This document shows, in pieces, positions 47,935 to 57,782 of a DNA stretch of 64,000 nucleotides. The notes beneath the pieces were generated by a model, which was not told where the DNA came from, ran no database searches, and worked only from the letters and a program-made list of their open reading frames with translations. Origin of the DNA: Trichomonas vaginalis G3 (lineage: Eukaryota; Parabasalia; Trichomonadida; Trichomonadidae); assembly GCF_026262505.1 (NCBI RefSeq), contig NC_067207.1:21730082-21794081 (forward strand). The letters run 5' to 3'. Numbering within the stretch: position 1 is the stretch's first letter; each line of letters opens with the position of its first letter. The translations under genes were made by a program, and so were the position numbers.

Positions 47935-50460
47935 ATGGTTAACTTTACTGTCGCCCAGATCCGCGAAGTTATGAACAAGCGTCATAACATTCGTAACCTT
48001 TCCGTTATTGCCCACGTCGATCACGGCAAGTCCACCCTTACAGACTCTTTAATTGCTCGTGCTGGTATCATTTCCCAGGAAAACGCTGGTGAAATGCGTT
48101 TCACAGATACACGCCCAGATGAACAGGAGCGTTGCATCACAATCAAGTCCACAGGTGTTTCCCTTTACTACACAATGCCAAAGGAAGACCTCCCAGAGGA
48201 CAACGTAGACAATGGTTTCCTTATCAACCTTATCGACTCTCCAGGACACATCGACTTCTCCGCTGAAGTTACAGCAGCTCTTCGTGTTACAGATGGCGCT
48301 CTCGTCGTCGTCGACTGCATTGAAGGTGTTTGCGTCCAGACAGAAACAGTTCTTCGTCAGGCACTTTCTGAGCGTATCAAACCAGTCGTTATCATCAACA
48401 AGATCGACCGTTCCCTCCTCGAACTTAACGCTGAACCAGAAGATATGTACCAGACATACACAAAGTCAATCGATATGGTCAATGTTATCATCGCCACATA
48501 CACAGATGAGAACGGCCCAATGGGTGACATTACAGTTTCCCCAGCTAAGGGCACAGTTGCCTTCGGCTCCGGTCTCCACTCCTTCGGCTTCACAGTCACA
48601 AAGTTCGCTAAGATCTACGCCGCTCGTTTCGGTGTTCCAGTCCAGAAGCTTATCCCACAGCTTTGGGGCGAGCGCTTCTACGATCCAATCTCAAAGTGCT
48701 TCATCTCCCACGCTACAAACGAGAAGGGCCAGGCTCTCGAGCGTTCCTTCTGCCAGTTCATCCTTAAGCCAATCGTTTCTCTCTCACGTGCAATCATGAA
48801 CGGCGAAAAGGACAAGTACACAGACATGTTCAAGAAGCTCAATGTTAAGCTTCACGATGATGAAATCCACAAGGAAGGCCGTGAACTTCTTTCCGCTGTT
48901 TACCGCCGCTGGATCCCAATGTCTGAGGCTCTTCTTGAAATGATTGTCCTCCACCTTCCATCCCCAGTTAAGGCTCAGGCTTACCGTGCTGAGACACTCT
49001 ACACAGGCCCACTCGATGATGCTTGCGCTAAGGCTATCCGCGCGTGCGATCCAAATGGCCCACTTATGCTCTACGTCTCTAAGATGGTTCCAACAACAGA
49101 TAAGGGTCGTTTCTACGCTTTCGGCCGTGTCTTCTCCGGCACAGTCGCTACAGGCCAGCGTGTCCGCGTTATGGGCGCTAACTACATCCCAGGAGGCAAG
49201 GATGATATCCATGTCACAAACATCCAGCGTACAGTCCTCATGATGGGTCGTAAGGTCGAGAACCTCCAGGACTGCCCATGCGGCAACACAATCGGTCTTG
49301 TCGGTATCGATCAGTACCTCGTCAAGTCCGGCACAATTTCCGATCACGATGATGCTTGCCCAATCAAGGCCATGAAGTTCTCCGTTTCTCCAGTCGTTCG
49401 TGTCGCTGTCGAACCAAAGATCGCTCAGGATCTTCCAAAGCTTGTCGAAGGCCTCAACCGTCTCGCCAAGTCCGATCCATGCGTCCAGGTCACACACGAA
49501 GAAACAGGCGAACACATCATCGCTGGTGCTGGTGAACTTCACCTTGAAATCTGCCTTAAGGATCTTGAAGAAGACTTCGCTGGTGTCCCAATCACACGCT
49601 CACCACCAGTCGTTTCCTTCAGAGAAACAGTCCAGAAGCTCTCATCCTGCGTCTGCATGTCCAAGTCTGCTAACAAGCTCAACCGTCTCATGTGCCAGGC
49701 TGAACCAATCGCTGACAACCTTCTTAAGGCTATCGAAGCTGGTGATGTCAACCCACGTATGGATGTCAAGACACGTGCTAAGATCCTCCAGAACGACTTC
49801 GGTTGGGAACAGAACGATGCCCGCCGTGTCTGGTCTTTCGGCCCAGATTCCAGTGGTCCAAACCTTCTTGTCGATACAACAAAGTCCGCTGAATACCTTC
49901 AGGAAGTTAAGGAGCACTTCATCTCCTCCTTCCAGTGGGCTACAAAGCTCGGTGTTCTCGCTGAAGAACCACTCCGTGGTGTCCGCTTCAACGTCGTCGA
50001 AGTCTTCCTTCACGCCGATGCTGCTCACCGTAACGGTGGCCAGATGGTCCCAACAGGCCGTCGTGTTCTCTACGCTTCTGAGTACACAGCTGAACCAACA
50101 CTCGTCGAACCAGTTTACCTTTGCGAAATCTCCGCTCCAATCTCCGTCTGCGGTGGTGTTCACGCCATCCTTTCCAAGCGCCGTGGCCGTGCTTTCGATC
50201 AGACACAGCGTGATGGCACCCCACTCATGAACATCAAGGCTTACCTTCCAGTTATGGAGTCTTTCGGCTTCGATAAGGACCTTCGTGGTGCCACATCCGG
50301 CCAGGCCTTCCCACAAATGATCTTCGACCACTGGGAACCACTCGAGGGTGATCCATTCCATGCTGGTAACGGCCTCTACGAAGCTATCAAGGTTGTCCGT
50401 AAGCGCAAGGGTCTTTCTGAGGAAGTTCCACCACTCGACCGCTACCTTGATAAGCTCTAA
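47935..50460 (+). CDS. EEF2: Translation elongation factor 2
   Basis: An 841-residue GTPase that moves tRNAs and mRNA through the ribosome. It begins [20 protein letters not shown], the usual EF-2 start. It has G1 AHVDHGKST (26-34), G3 DSPGH and G4 NKID. Domain IV carries [12 protein letters not shown], in which the His before RNGGQ corresponds to the diphthamide site; most eukaryotes have HRGGGQ, so one Gly is Asn here. The C-terminus ends [10 protein letters not shown] as in other EF-2 proteins. Codons end almost always in C or a favoured T, the strongest bias in the window, marking very high expression. Long frames on other strands here are by-products of that bias. Confidence 0.98.
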   Translation: MVNFTVAQIREVMNKRHNIRNLSVIAHVDHGKSTLTDSLIARAGIISQENAGEMRFTDTRPDEQERCITIKSTGVSLYYTMPKEDLPEDNVDNGFLINLIDSPGHIDFSAEVTAALRVTDGALVVVDCIEGVCVQTETVLRQALSERIKPVVIINKIDRSLLELNAEPEDMYQTYTKSIDMVNVIIATYTDENGPMGDITVSPAKGTVAFGSGLHSFGFTVTKFAKIYAARFGVPVQKLIPQLWGERFYDPISKCFISHATNEKGQALERSFCQFILKPIVSLSRAIMNGEKDKYTDMFKKLNVKLHDDEIHKEGRELLSAVYRRWIPMSEALLEMIVLHLPSPVKAQAYRAETLYTGPLDDACAKAIRACDPNGPLMLYVSKMVPTTDKGRFYAFGRVFSGTVATGQRVRVMGANYIPGGKDDIHVTNIQRTVLMMGRKVENLQDCPCGNTIGLVGIDQYLVKSGTISDHDDACPIKAMKFSVSPVVRVAVEPKIAQDLPKLVEGLNRLAKSDPCVQVTHEETGEHIIAGAGELHLEICLKDLEEDFAGVPITRSPPVVSFRETVQKLSSCVCMSKSANKLNRLMCQAEPIADNLLKAIEAGDVNPRMDVKTRAKILQNDFGWEQNDARRVWSFGPDSSGPNLLVDTTKSAEYLQEVKEHFISSFQWATKLGVLAEEPLRGVRFNVVEVFLHADAAHRNGGQMVPTGRRVLYASEYTAEPTLVEPVYLCEISAPISVCGGVHAILSKRRGRAFDQTQRDGTPLMNIKAYLPVMESFGFDKDLRGATSGQAFPQMIFDHWEPLEGDPFHAGNGLYEAIKVVRKRKGLSEEVPPLDRYLDKL

Positions 50461-50792
50461 AGATTGCTGAACTTTATTTCTAAAAAATAGAGCCATTCAT
50501 ATCTTTTAATTACTAATCTTTTTAACTTTTTTCTTCTTATAATTTTAAATTTAAACCTTTGAACTTCCATTTACACTAGGTGTGATGACATTCCTTTTCT
50601 AGTAATCTCTTACTTTTAAATAAGCTTTGATATCTATATAGCTCTAATTCAAGATATTTTATCTTGGATTCTTTATTTATGTTCTTTTCTCTTCTTTATT
50701 GATAATAATTGTAAAAAGATATTATTTCACATGAATATTTATATTATATCTATCATTACATTTTTACTTTAACACATAAAAAAATTACAAAT
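50461..50792. other. AT-rich spacer between convergent genes
   Basis: About 330 bases. The EF-2 stop reads CTCTAAAG and the UFD1 stop (minus strand) ATTTAAAT, both with the TAAA signal. Nothing else is seen. Confidence 0.55.
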
Positions 50793-51674
50793 TTAAATAT
50801 GATGAGGTGTTCCTTTGAAGGGACTATTTGAAGGAGGTTTCTGTTGTAACAGTTCTGCACCATTATCATAATGTCTCTGTTTTATCTCTCCGCTTTCATT
50901 TTTCAAGTTTCTCCACTTTCCTTTAATTTTGTGTTTTCTTTCTGGTTCTTTCGCCACAGGAGGAAGAATTTCCTGTCCTTCCTTGAACTCTCTCACTCCC
51001 ACGTACTTCCTTCCCTCCTTCAGATCTTTCTCTCTCGACGCCAAAGTTGAGTGTCTGTATGCTCTCTGTCTTCCTCTATCTGTTGTGTGATAGTATAATT
51101 CTTCGACTGAATCTTCGCTGGAGTCTGTATCTGGTTCGTTCCAATGATGTTGGAATTCTTCAATTAATGGAGCAAAATCTACAATCATATCGACATCTCT
51201 GCATCTTACTGCAGGTAATGGCTCTGTTTTGAGTACGTAAAGCGGGTAGACAACATTTGCAAATGTAATTTCGATTGTGGAGCCTTGAGTTAAACATGGA
51301 TAATTTCGGAGTTCGCGCTCGAGAACAATTCGTGGTTCTTTGATGTTTTCTGCGAATTGTTTGGTTTTTGGTTGTAATACTGTTCGCGTTGCTGCTGGTA
51401 ATTCGACAGTTGAAATCTGTACTGTGTCTCCCTCATCGACACCGATCTTCGCCATGATCCAATATGGAACTATTACAGTGCCTTGATCTGCAGTGAACTC
51501 TCGCTCTACGGCATAAGCGCTTTCTTGCGTTCTTGGATTTGTGATTTTGAATGTAATCATTTGATTTTCCATCATTTGTTGATTAAGCATTGCAGTTTCC
51601 ACGATAACATAGCTTGTTTGATTCAAATCTTCTTTCATTTTGTAGGTAGCAGAGAAGATTTTTCTTGAATACAT
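50793..51674 (-). CDS. UFD1: Ubiquitin fusion degradation protein 1 (UFD1)
   Basis: A 293-residue adaptor that, with Npl4, brings polyubiquitinated clients to the Cdc48/p97 ATPase in ER-associated and nuclear degradation. The conserved UFD1 domain is clear at residues about 10-180. VIVPYWIMAKIGVDEGDTVQ matches the (L/V)PxWMMxxLxxxEGD motif. RTVLQPKTKQFAENI matches the FQPxSxDFLDI region, and VLERELRNYPCLTQGSTIEI matches VLExxLRxxxCLTxGDxI. The Cys and the VDFAPL segment near 175-185 also fit. The C-terminal 110 residues are basic and unstructured, where p97- and Npl4-binding motifs would lie. The ATG at 51672-51674 is chosen because an upstream in-frame extension starts with TTG and an initiator sits 12-16 bases before this ATG. 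Confidence 0.92.
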   Translation of the reverse strand: MYSRKIFSATYKMKEDLNQTSYVIVETAMLNQQMMENQMITFKITNPRTQESAYAVEREFTADQGTVIVPYWIMAKIGVDEGDTVQISTVELPAATRTVLQPKTKQFAENIKEPRIVLERELRNYPCLTQGSTIEITFANVVYPLYVLKTEPLPAVRCRDVDMIVDFAPLIEEFQHHWNEPDTDSSEDSVEELYYHTTDRGRQRAYRHSTLASREKDLKEGRKYVGVREFKEGQEILPPVAKEPERKHKIKGKWRNLKNESGEIKQRHYDNGAELLQQKPPSNSPFKGTPHHI

Positions 51675-51684
51675 TTTTTTGAGA

Positions 51685-51689
51685 AGTGA
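51685..51689 (-). promoter_or_regulatory. Initiator (Inr) of the UFD1 gene
   Basis: TCACT on the minus strand fits TCA(C/T)(A/T), its A about 13 bases before the ATG. Confidence 0.6.
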
Positions 51690-53077
51690 TTCCACTCTCA
51701 ATTTTGAACTTTTTTAAAAAATAAATAGAAAAATAATATTATGATATATTAAAAACCCTATATCCATCGTTTATTTGGCGATAATTTTTTTGTAAAGTGT
51801 CAAAAATTTTTTGACATTCGCACTTTTTCAGGTTCGTATATATATTGACATCAATATTTTCCCCAAAAAAATCGAAAAATAATTGTGTACCTGCACGGTG
51901 AAAAGAATAGAAATAATTCAAATAGTATTGAAAATTAATTATTGAAAATTTACGAAAATTTCAATAAAATCATTTTTCTGCTTTAATTACATGCATTATA
52001 CCATTTTTAAATCGATAGATTCATTTTTAAATTATGAATTTACATATTTTACATAGTGATATTCTAGAAATTATAGAATTATATAATAAAAAAAATTATA
52101 CTTTGCGTATACGAGTTTGCTATGAGGAATGATGTTTTAAAGAATGAGTAAAGCTATATCTAAAGTAACAATGATTTTTTGTTTTTTGTGATACATTTTT
52201 AAATTTGCAATCACAATTTATGGCCAATCTTGTACCCACATATATACATTATAATAAGAATTATATGTAAGGTGTACACTCCTTATTTATTGAAACAAAC
52301 AAAAATTGTTATTTGCTTTTTTCGAATTACATTATGTTTAAGTTATAAAACGAACTTATAATAGTATGAATATACATTTCCACTTCTTTTGAAGATAGAT
52401 TTATATTCAATACAGATTATTATCTCATTATTCTTATTTTTTGGTTAAAGTAGATTTATTATTAGACATTCAGCATATATGACACATATTATTACATATT
52501 ACATCTGTGTTAATCACAAATCGATTATAAGAGGCAAAATCACATTTGGATGTTAATGAGTATAGATATTTTACCAATCTAACACCGTTTTTTGCTAACA
52601 TATAACAATGAAAATTTTAGTACTGATATTTATTATTGACAATTAACTAAATTTATGAAAATTCAAATATTATATTTTGCTTCACTAAATAGAATTCTTA
52701 ATTAGTGACAGATATTACTTCTCAGTCTGGCACTTACTCTAACTCTTGAATGTTATCTGCTCACACCTCAAAACCAGAGTGGAGGCACTTCTTTTTTTTG
52801 ACAAAAATTTTTCCTTCACTCATTTCTAAGTTTTATTTGTTTTCTGAATAATTAGAACCTACATGATATGCAAATACATTTTGTTCTGAAAAAATTCTTG
52901 GAATGCCCAAAATCTAATTCAATTGGAAATTTTTATTGGTATATCGTTATTTTTTGCAGATGACCATAATAACGTTAAGCAAAAATGCCATTTTAGAACA
53001 TATAACCTATTGAATTCTATCAATTTTGATAAGTAAAGTTCTGTGAATTCGAAAATTCAACCTCATCTTATCACACG
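51690..53077. other. 1.4-kb AT-rich region without genes
   Basis: Very AT-rich. A less biased patch lies near 52715-52800 (CAGTCTGGCACTTACTC and CAGAGTGGAGGCACTTC). No ORF or RNA gene is supported. Confidence 0.5.
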
Positions 53078-53314
53078 ATGGTAATAGGTTGGTCAAGAGG
53101 AACTTTGAATAGTTGTAATGCTTTAAAATGTAAATTGACAAATACTGAAGGAATAATTTTACTTTTTAATTCTCAAGTTACATTAACAAATTGCGCCATT
53201 TTACAACACGAAAGCTCTGTATATTTCTATATAATTAAAATTTCTTCTTTAACGCTTATAAAATGCGCTATAGATTGTGATTCAACCGGATTTGATTTGA
53301 ATGTGATTCATTGA
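53078..53314 (+). pseudogene. Fragment resembling a surface beta-helix repeat protein
   Basis: A 78-codon frame with short repeats of alternating hydrophobic and Asn/Cys residues (NSCNALKCKLTN, VTLTNCAILQHES, LTLIKCAIDC). Such patterns occur in right-handed beta-helix surface proteins, including the large Pmp-like families of trichomonads, normally hundreds of residues long. Here there is neither signal peptide nor membrane anchor, so a gene fragment is likely. Oddly, TCACA, an exact initiator match, stands five bases before the ATG, so a short transcript is possible. The family assignment is tentative. Confidence 0.4.
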
Positions 53315-53329
53315 ATTTCAATTCAAGAA

Positions 53330-53382
53330 AGGAGTTTACAAATGCAGGGTATTGTTCCTTTACCCTGCATTTGTAAACTTCT
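53330..53382. repeat. 22-bp hairpin with 9-base loop
   Basis: The arms 53330-53351 and 53361-53382 pair over 22 positions with only one G-T pair (core AGTTTACAAATGCAGGGTA and its complement). It lies 15 bases downstream of the beta-helix fragment's stop and is followed by a T-rich run. It could be an RNA 3'-end structure or a small foldback repeat. Confidence 0.85.
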
Positions 53383-54096
53383 TTTTTAAAAAACTTTACT
53401 TTAAAACTTTTTAAATCTACTCATTTTCCACTTTTAAATATAAATAATCATACTTTATCTTTCTTAAATTTCTCTAATCCTTAATTTTCTTATCAAATTT
53501 GTTATTTTTTATCTTATATTTCAAAATTAACCCTTTTAGTGTGGTCGCATTCTCGCTTCACTCGAATGCAGATGAGCCAAAAATTTTACAGCGTAATCAA
53601 ATACTCTTTGAAATATTATTATATCAATGAATGCTTATAAATGTTAAAATTATCAATGTTCATACAAATAAATGTATAAGTAGTATAAATATTTTAGTAT
53701 TTTATCAATCGCTGCTTCTTATATCTAATATTTCTAACTTTATTTACTAAATTTCTTTCAATATTAATTATAAACATAAATCATTTTAACAACTTCATAT
53801 AAAACACATGTGTGACCTCACTCATATATAAATGCTTATATTTATCCAACTATGATAAATATGGTTTTTTTATACTATGTTTCATCTTGTGCGTATGAAT
53901 TATGATCTTCCCTTGGATGAGTTCTGATCACTGCCTAATATTCAACAAAAAATAATTTTTCCTATAACTATTTGTTTAATTTGAAAAAAAAATTGAGAGC
54001 TTTCGTTTCAAATTTTGTCACTTTTGAACTGATACTCGTGCAAAAAAATCGCTATATGTATTGAATCAGTGGAAAGGCTTCACTATTTTTTTATTT
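53383..54096. other. AT-rich spacer
   Basis: About 700 bases with low-complexity AT sequence. No gene or repeat is supported. Confidence 0.5.
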
Positions 54097-55399
54097 CTAA
54101 TAAAATGCATCATCTTCTTCAGTTTCTGTATTATCATTCCATTCTGCAATATCAAGTGCGGTTTGTCCATTTTTATTTTTTTCATTGATATTCGCACCGT
54201 GTGAAATGAGAACTTCAGCAGTTTTTTTACTATTTTGCATTGCTGCAATATGAAGTGCGGTTTCTCCAGCTTCATCTTTTTCATTGATATTCGCACCATG
54301 TAAAATGAGAACTTCAGCAGTTTCTTTATTATTATACATTGCTGCATAATGAAGTGCGGTTTCTCCAGCCTTATTTTTTTCATTGATATTCGCACCATGT
54401 AAAATGAGAACTTCAGCAGTTTCTTTATTATTATGCATTGCTGCAATATGAAGTGTTGTTTGTCCATTTTTATTTTTGTCATTGATATTTGCACCATGTG
54501 AAAGGAGGTATTTCAAAAAAGATGGAATATTAAACATCGGTGAACAAACAAAGCATTTGTTTATATCATTGGTTTGATCGAAATAAACTAAAAAGGATTC
54601 AATATTGTTGTAATTTCCGCAATCAATTAAATCGATCTCTAAATTGTATTCATTCATCAAGAATGTAACAAAATCAATGTTGTGTGAAATAATTGCATAT
54701 TCCATGCATTTATAATTTGGTTTTTGATATTTCAAACATTCACTCATGATCTCATTGTTTCTTCCTAAAAATGAAAATTCTAGACATTTTTCAGTTATTT
54801 CTGAGCTGAATTTTGTTCTTAAAAACTTGAAACAATCAACTGCACCGTAATAACAACATAATTCAAGTAATGAATATCCTTTGTAATGAGATGGGTATAA
54901 ATTGCTTTCAAGTTTTTGATTTTTATTAAATCCTTCTCTCTCCGTAAAAAAAGATGAATCTTTCGAGGTCATTATTCATAATCGATCTGTATATTGTATT
55001 TTCCGTAAGAATTTACAGATTTTTAGATTTGTATTTTTCGAAATTATCAAAATCGCCTAATTTAATTCCATATTCTTTATAAAACATGAATTTTGAAACA
55101 TCACTGACATTGTTGACCGTTTTAACGTGATATTCATCAGATATGAGTTTGGCAAGAGATAAATATGACTTTGTATAGCGATTTTTAAACGGAATGATAT
55201 TTAAAATGTCTCTTATCATATTTCGGGGAGGATATTTATTTGAATCAAACAATTCTGTTTTAATATTTTTGTAAATCGAGTTTAATTCTTCTTCTTTTTC
55301 CGTTTTCATCTGATACAACGCATTGAATATATCAATATAGTATTTGTACTTACTTCTCCATTCACTGTACTTGATTGGATGAACGTCTTGATCGGACAT
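54097..55399 (-). pseudogene. DUF3447 ankyrin-repeat gene, broken in the middle
   Basis: Two adjacent frames on one strand form one gene. 55013-55399 encodes the start typical of DUF3447 ankyrin proteins (KYSEWRSKYKYYIDIFNALY, NMIRDILNIIPFKNRYTKSY, FYKEYGIKLGDFDNFEKYK). 54097-54972 encodes the DUF3447 core (GYSLLELCCYYGAVDCF, CLEFSFLGRNNEIMSECLKY, IDFVTFLMNEYNLEIDL) and about four ankyrin repeats of the GANINEK type. Between them is an in-frame TAA, at 55011-55013, and a seven-base A run at 54946-54952 (T on the coding strand) where six would keep the frame. The rest is clean, so inactivation looks recent. This is a different ankyrin subfamily from the three copies at 7, 15 and 33 kb. The protein role in the family is unknown. 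Confidence 0.85.
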
Positions 55400-56950
55400 T
55401 AATAATTTTTATAAAGGACATTTTTGCGTTTTACCATATGACATACTACTTAAATTCACTAAAAGAAAAAAAATACTATGTTAGACATGTGGAAAACAAT
55501 GACAACAAAGATTTCGGATATAAATTATGAATTTTGTTTAAGTTTATTGATAAGGAACGACATAACAACAATATAAAAGTCTAGAGCAATAGGATTGTCA
55601 TCCAGATGCTTATATTATCAAGATTTTTTTGTCAATCACTCCAAATTACTCAATTTTATGAACATATGTCAAGCATCACGCATAATTAATCATAGTATTT
55701 TTTATTTTCAAAAATATACTTTTAATTGGCCAAAAATTGAAAATTTTTAATTTCTCTAGTTGATGGCCAGAATCAATATAGAGTTCATATACAAAAAGTG
55801 AAACTACAATGGTGTGGAAAAAATATCAAAGTTCACCACTTAATCTCTCTCTCTATAAATTGATACTGAGATAATGATTTAATTTATAATTGAAGTAGAA
55901 TCAAAAGGTATTAGCATTCATGGTGTAATTGGTAGAAGAATTCCGTCATACGAAGGGCATTAATAAGTGATACCTTGATATAGAATCTAAGAGAAATATC
56001 ATTAATTTAATCAGTATTGCACTGGTATTGGGCATTTCTAATTATTTCATACAATAAAAGACATTAAATACGCCTAAATATCAAGGAAAGCATCTTCCAT
56101 GGTTGAGATACGTAATGTTTTATTCAATAGTTTGCTTCGGGCTTTTATCTGATATTTTTTTTCACTTCTTTTCTTTAAGCATGATTTGAGCAAAGTCAAA
56201 TATGTATCTTGCTAAAAATCAAACTCAAAGTACATTTGAATTGATCTGCGTTTAATACGGTCAATCACTAGATCTTAAGGCTTTGTAAGAATTCGATTTC
56301 AGTGATTTTATTTTATTAGAATTCTCAATGATTGAAAAATGAATGTAAAACAATTTCATTTGCATTCATTAACGAGATTATATAGGAACTTCTCCTATCA
56401 TTGGCAAACTAATAAATTGTCTTTTTTCATTAACAATATGTCTTTCATATCTTACATGTTCATTTTTTGGGTTCATTTCAAAAATATATCACTCAATATT
56501 CATCAAAGAGGAGAATAGGCTCCAAAGCTGGTACTAAAACACAAGCATGAAGACATAGAATTTATTCAAATTTAGATCAAAATTCATATGAAAAACATCA
56601 ATGTTTTCTCTTTGTTCATTTCTCTCATAATGTGAGTATGTATGCACATGTTTTGAGTTTTAATACACATAATAAATGCAACATCATGTAAAGAAACAGT
56701 ATTTCTAAATTTCATTAATTCACATTGCTTGTTAGAGTCAAAACAAATAACCAAAAAAAAAAAAAAAAAAAAAAAAAAAAGGAAGTGGGGCTTCCAGGCA
56801 CTTCGTGCCCTCTAGCCCCGAAGATGTTTAGTATAAATGAAGTTTTTATTCGGAGGGCTTCCAGGAGCTTTTCACAAAATATATATGTTTTCATGTTTTG
56901 TCACTTTTCTGTCACTTTTCAGGTAAAAACATTTTTATTATTATATATAA
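55400..56950. other. 1.5-kb spacer with A28 tract and GC-rich hairpin before the Polinton genes
   Basis: AT-rich to 56752. An uninterrupted run of 28 A lies at 56753-56780. Directly after it comes a GC-rich foldback (56787-56819: GGGGCT pairs with AGCCCC, inside it GGCAC with GTGCC). The 11-mer GGGCTTCCAGG occurs at 56788-56798 and again at 56855-56865. Two TGTCACTTTTC motifs lie near 56900-56925, just before the methyltransferase ATG. The left limit of the Polinton may be in this stretch, but I cannot place it. Confidence 0.55.
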
Positions 56951-57763
56951 ATGAATTTTACAAAACCACCGTTACCCTTCTTTGGAAATAAGAGTAGATG
57001 TAAAGATATTATATTGAGAGAACTTAAGAAACTACCGAATGGTCTAACATTTGTAGATTTGTTCGGTGGAAGTTTCTATATGTCCCATTTATGTCATACC
57101 GTATTCCCAGACTCAAAGATTATATGCAATGACTTCGACAACTATATGGACCGTCTCAAACATATTCCAGACACAAACAATATATTGAAAGAGTTAAAAG
57201 AAAAGATACCTATAGGCAAGATGGAACGTATACCATTAGATAAGAAAAATATTGTGAGAGAGGTTTTGAAAAAAGCAGAATATATAGACTGGGATAGTAT
57301 ATCTGCTAGACTATTATATAGTGGTGCTATAAGAGTTCATGACATTGAAACACTTATGTCAAAAGTTTTATATCTTAACTATACAAATGTTTTCAAAAAG
57401 AACATAGAAAAATATATTGAGGGTATAGAGTTTGTGAGATGTCATTGGACAGAGTTGTATGAAAAATATAAAGACAAGGAAAATGTTTTCTTTATAGTGG
57501 ACCCGCCGTTCTATAACACATGGGATTTTCAATACCAAGTAGACTGGACTTTGAGAGACTCTTTAGAAACTTTAGACGTTATACATAACCATCCATGCTT
57601 TTACTTTACATCCGATAAAAGTGGTTTGGAAACCGTTATGAGATGGTTAGAGGACATACATGACTATGAGTTTAGATATGACAAGATTCTTATATACGAA
57701 AAAAAGAGATCTGACATTGTGTCAGATCTCAGTAAAAGTGACATTTACATGTCAAAAAAATAG
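56951..57763 (+). CDS. Dam-like adenine-N6 DNA methyltransferase of the Polinton
   Basis: A 270-residue protein with the D12/Dam class layout. FFGNKSRCKDIILREL is the N-terminal segment that in Dam reads KWAGGKxxL. TFVDLFGGSFYMSHL (about 35-49) is the S-adenosylmethionine-binding FxGxG region. FFIVDPPFYN (about 180) is the catalytic DPPY-type motif. The expected reaction is methyl transfer to N6 of adenine in DNA. Such genes are known on trichomonad Polintons, and N6-methyladenine is abundant in this genus. The ATG at 56951 gives a full-length N-terminus. The gene ends 20 bases before the hairpin array, with a GATC-bearing hairpin within its last codons. Confidence 0.9.
   Translation: MNFTKPPLPFFGNKSRCKDIILRELKKLPNGLTFVDLFGGSFYMSHLCHTVFPDSKIICNDFDNYMDRLKHIPDTNNILKELKEKIPIGKMERIPLDKKNIVREVLKKAEYIDWDSISARLLYSGAIRVHDIETLMSKVLYLNYTNVFKKNIEKYIEGIEFVRCHWTELYEKYKDKENVFFIVDPPFYNTWDFQYQVDWTLRDSLETLDVIHNHPCFYFTSDKSGLETVMRWLEDIHDYEFRYDKILIYEKKRSDIVSDLSKSDIYMSKK
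57706..57730. repeat. Perfect 11-bp hairpin with two GATC sites in the methyltransferase 3' end
   Basis: GAGATCTGACA and TGTCAGATCTC are exact complements separated by TTG. Each arm has a GATC, the classical Dam target. It falls within the last 20 codons of the methyltransferase gene. Confidence 0.9.
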
Positions 57764-57782
57764 AATGAGTTTAAGTAATTAA

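Noticed and set aside
48784-50496. Long frames opposite and beside EF-2 and similar shadows in the branching enzyme and CysRS genes
   Set aside because: They arise from the strong C-ending codon bias of highly expressed genes and encode compositionally odd sequences.
55915-55990. tRNA-like A box (TGGTGTAATTGG)
   Set aside because: It matches the A-box consensus, but no B box (GGTTCGA) follows and no anticodon stem with a seven-base loop can be drawn.
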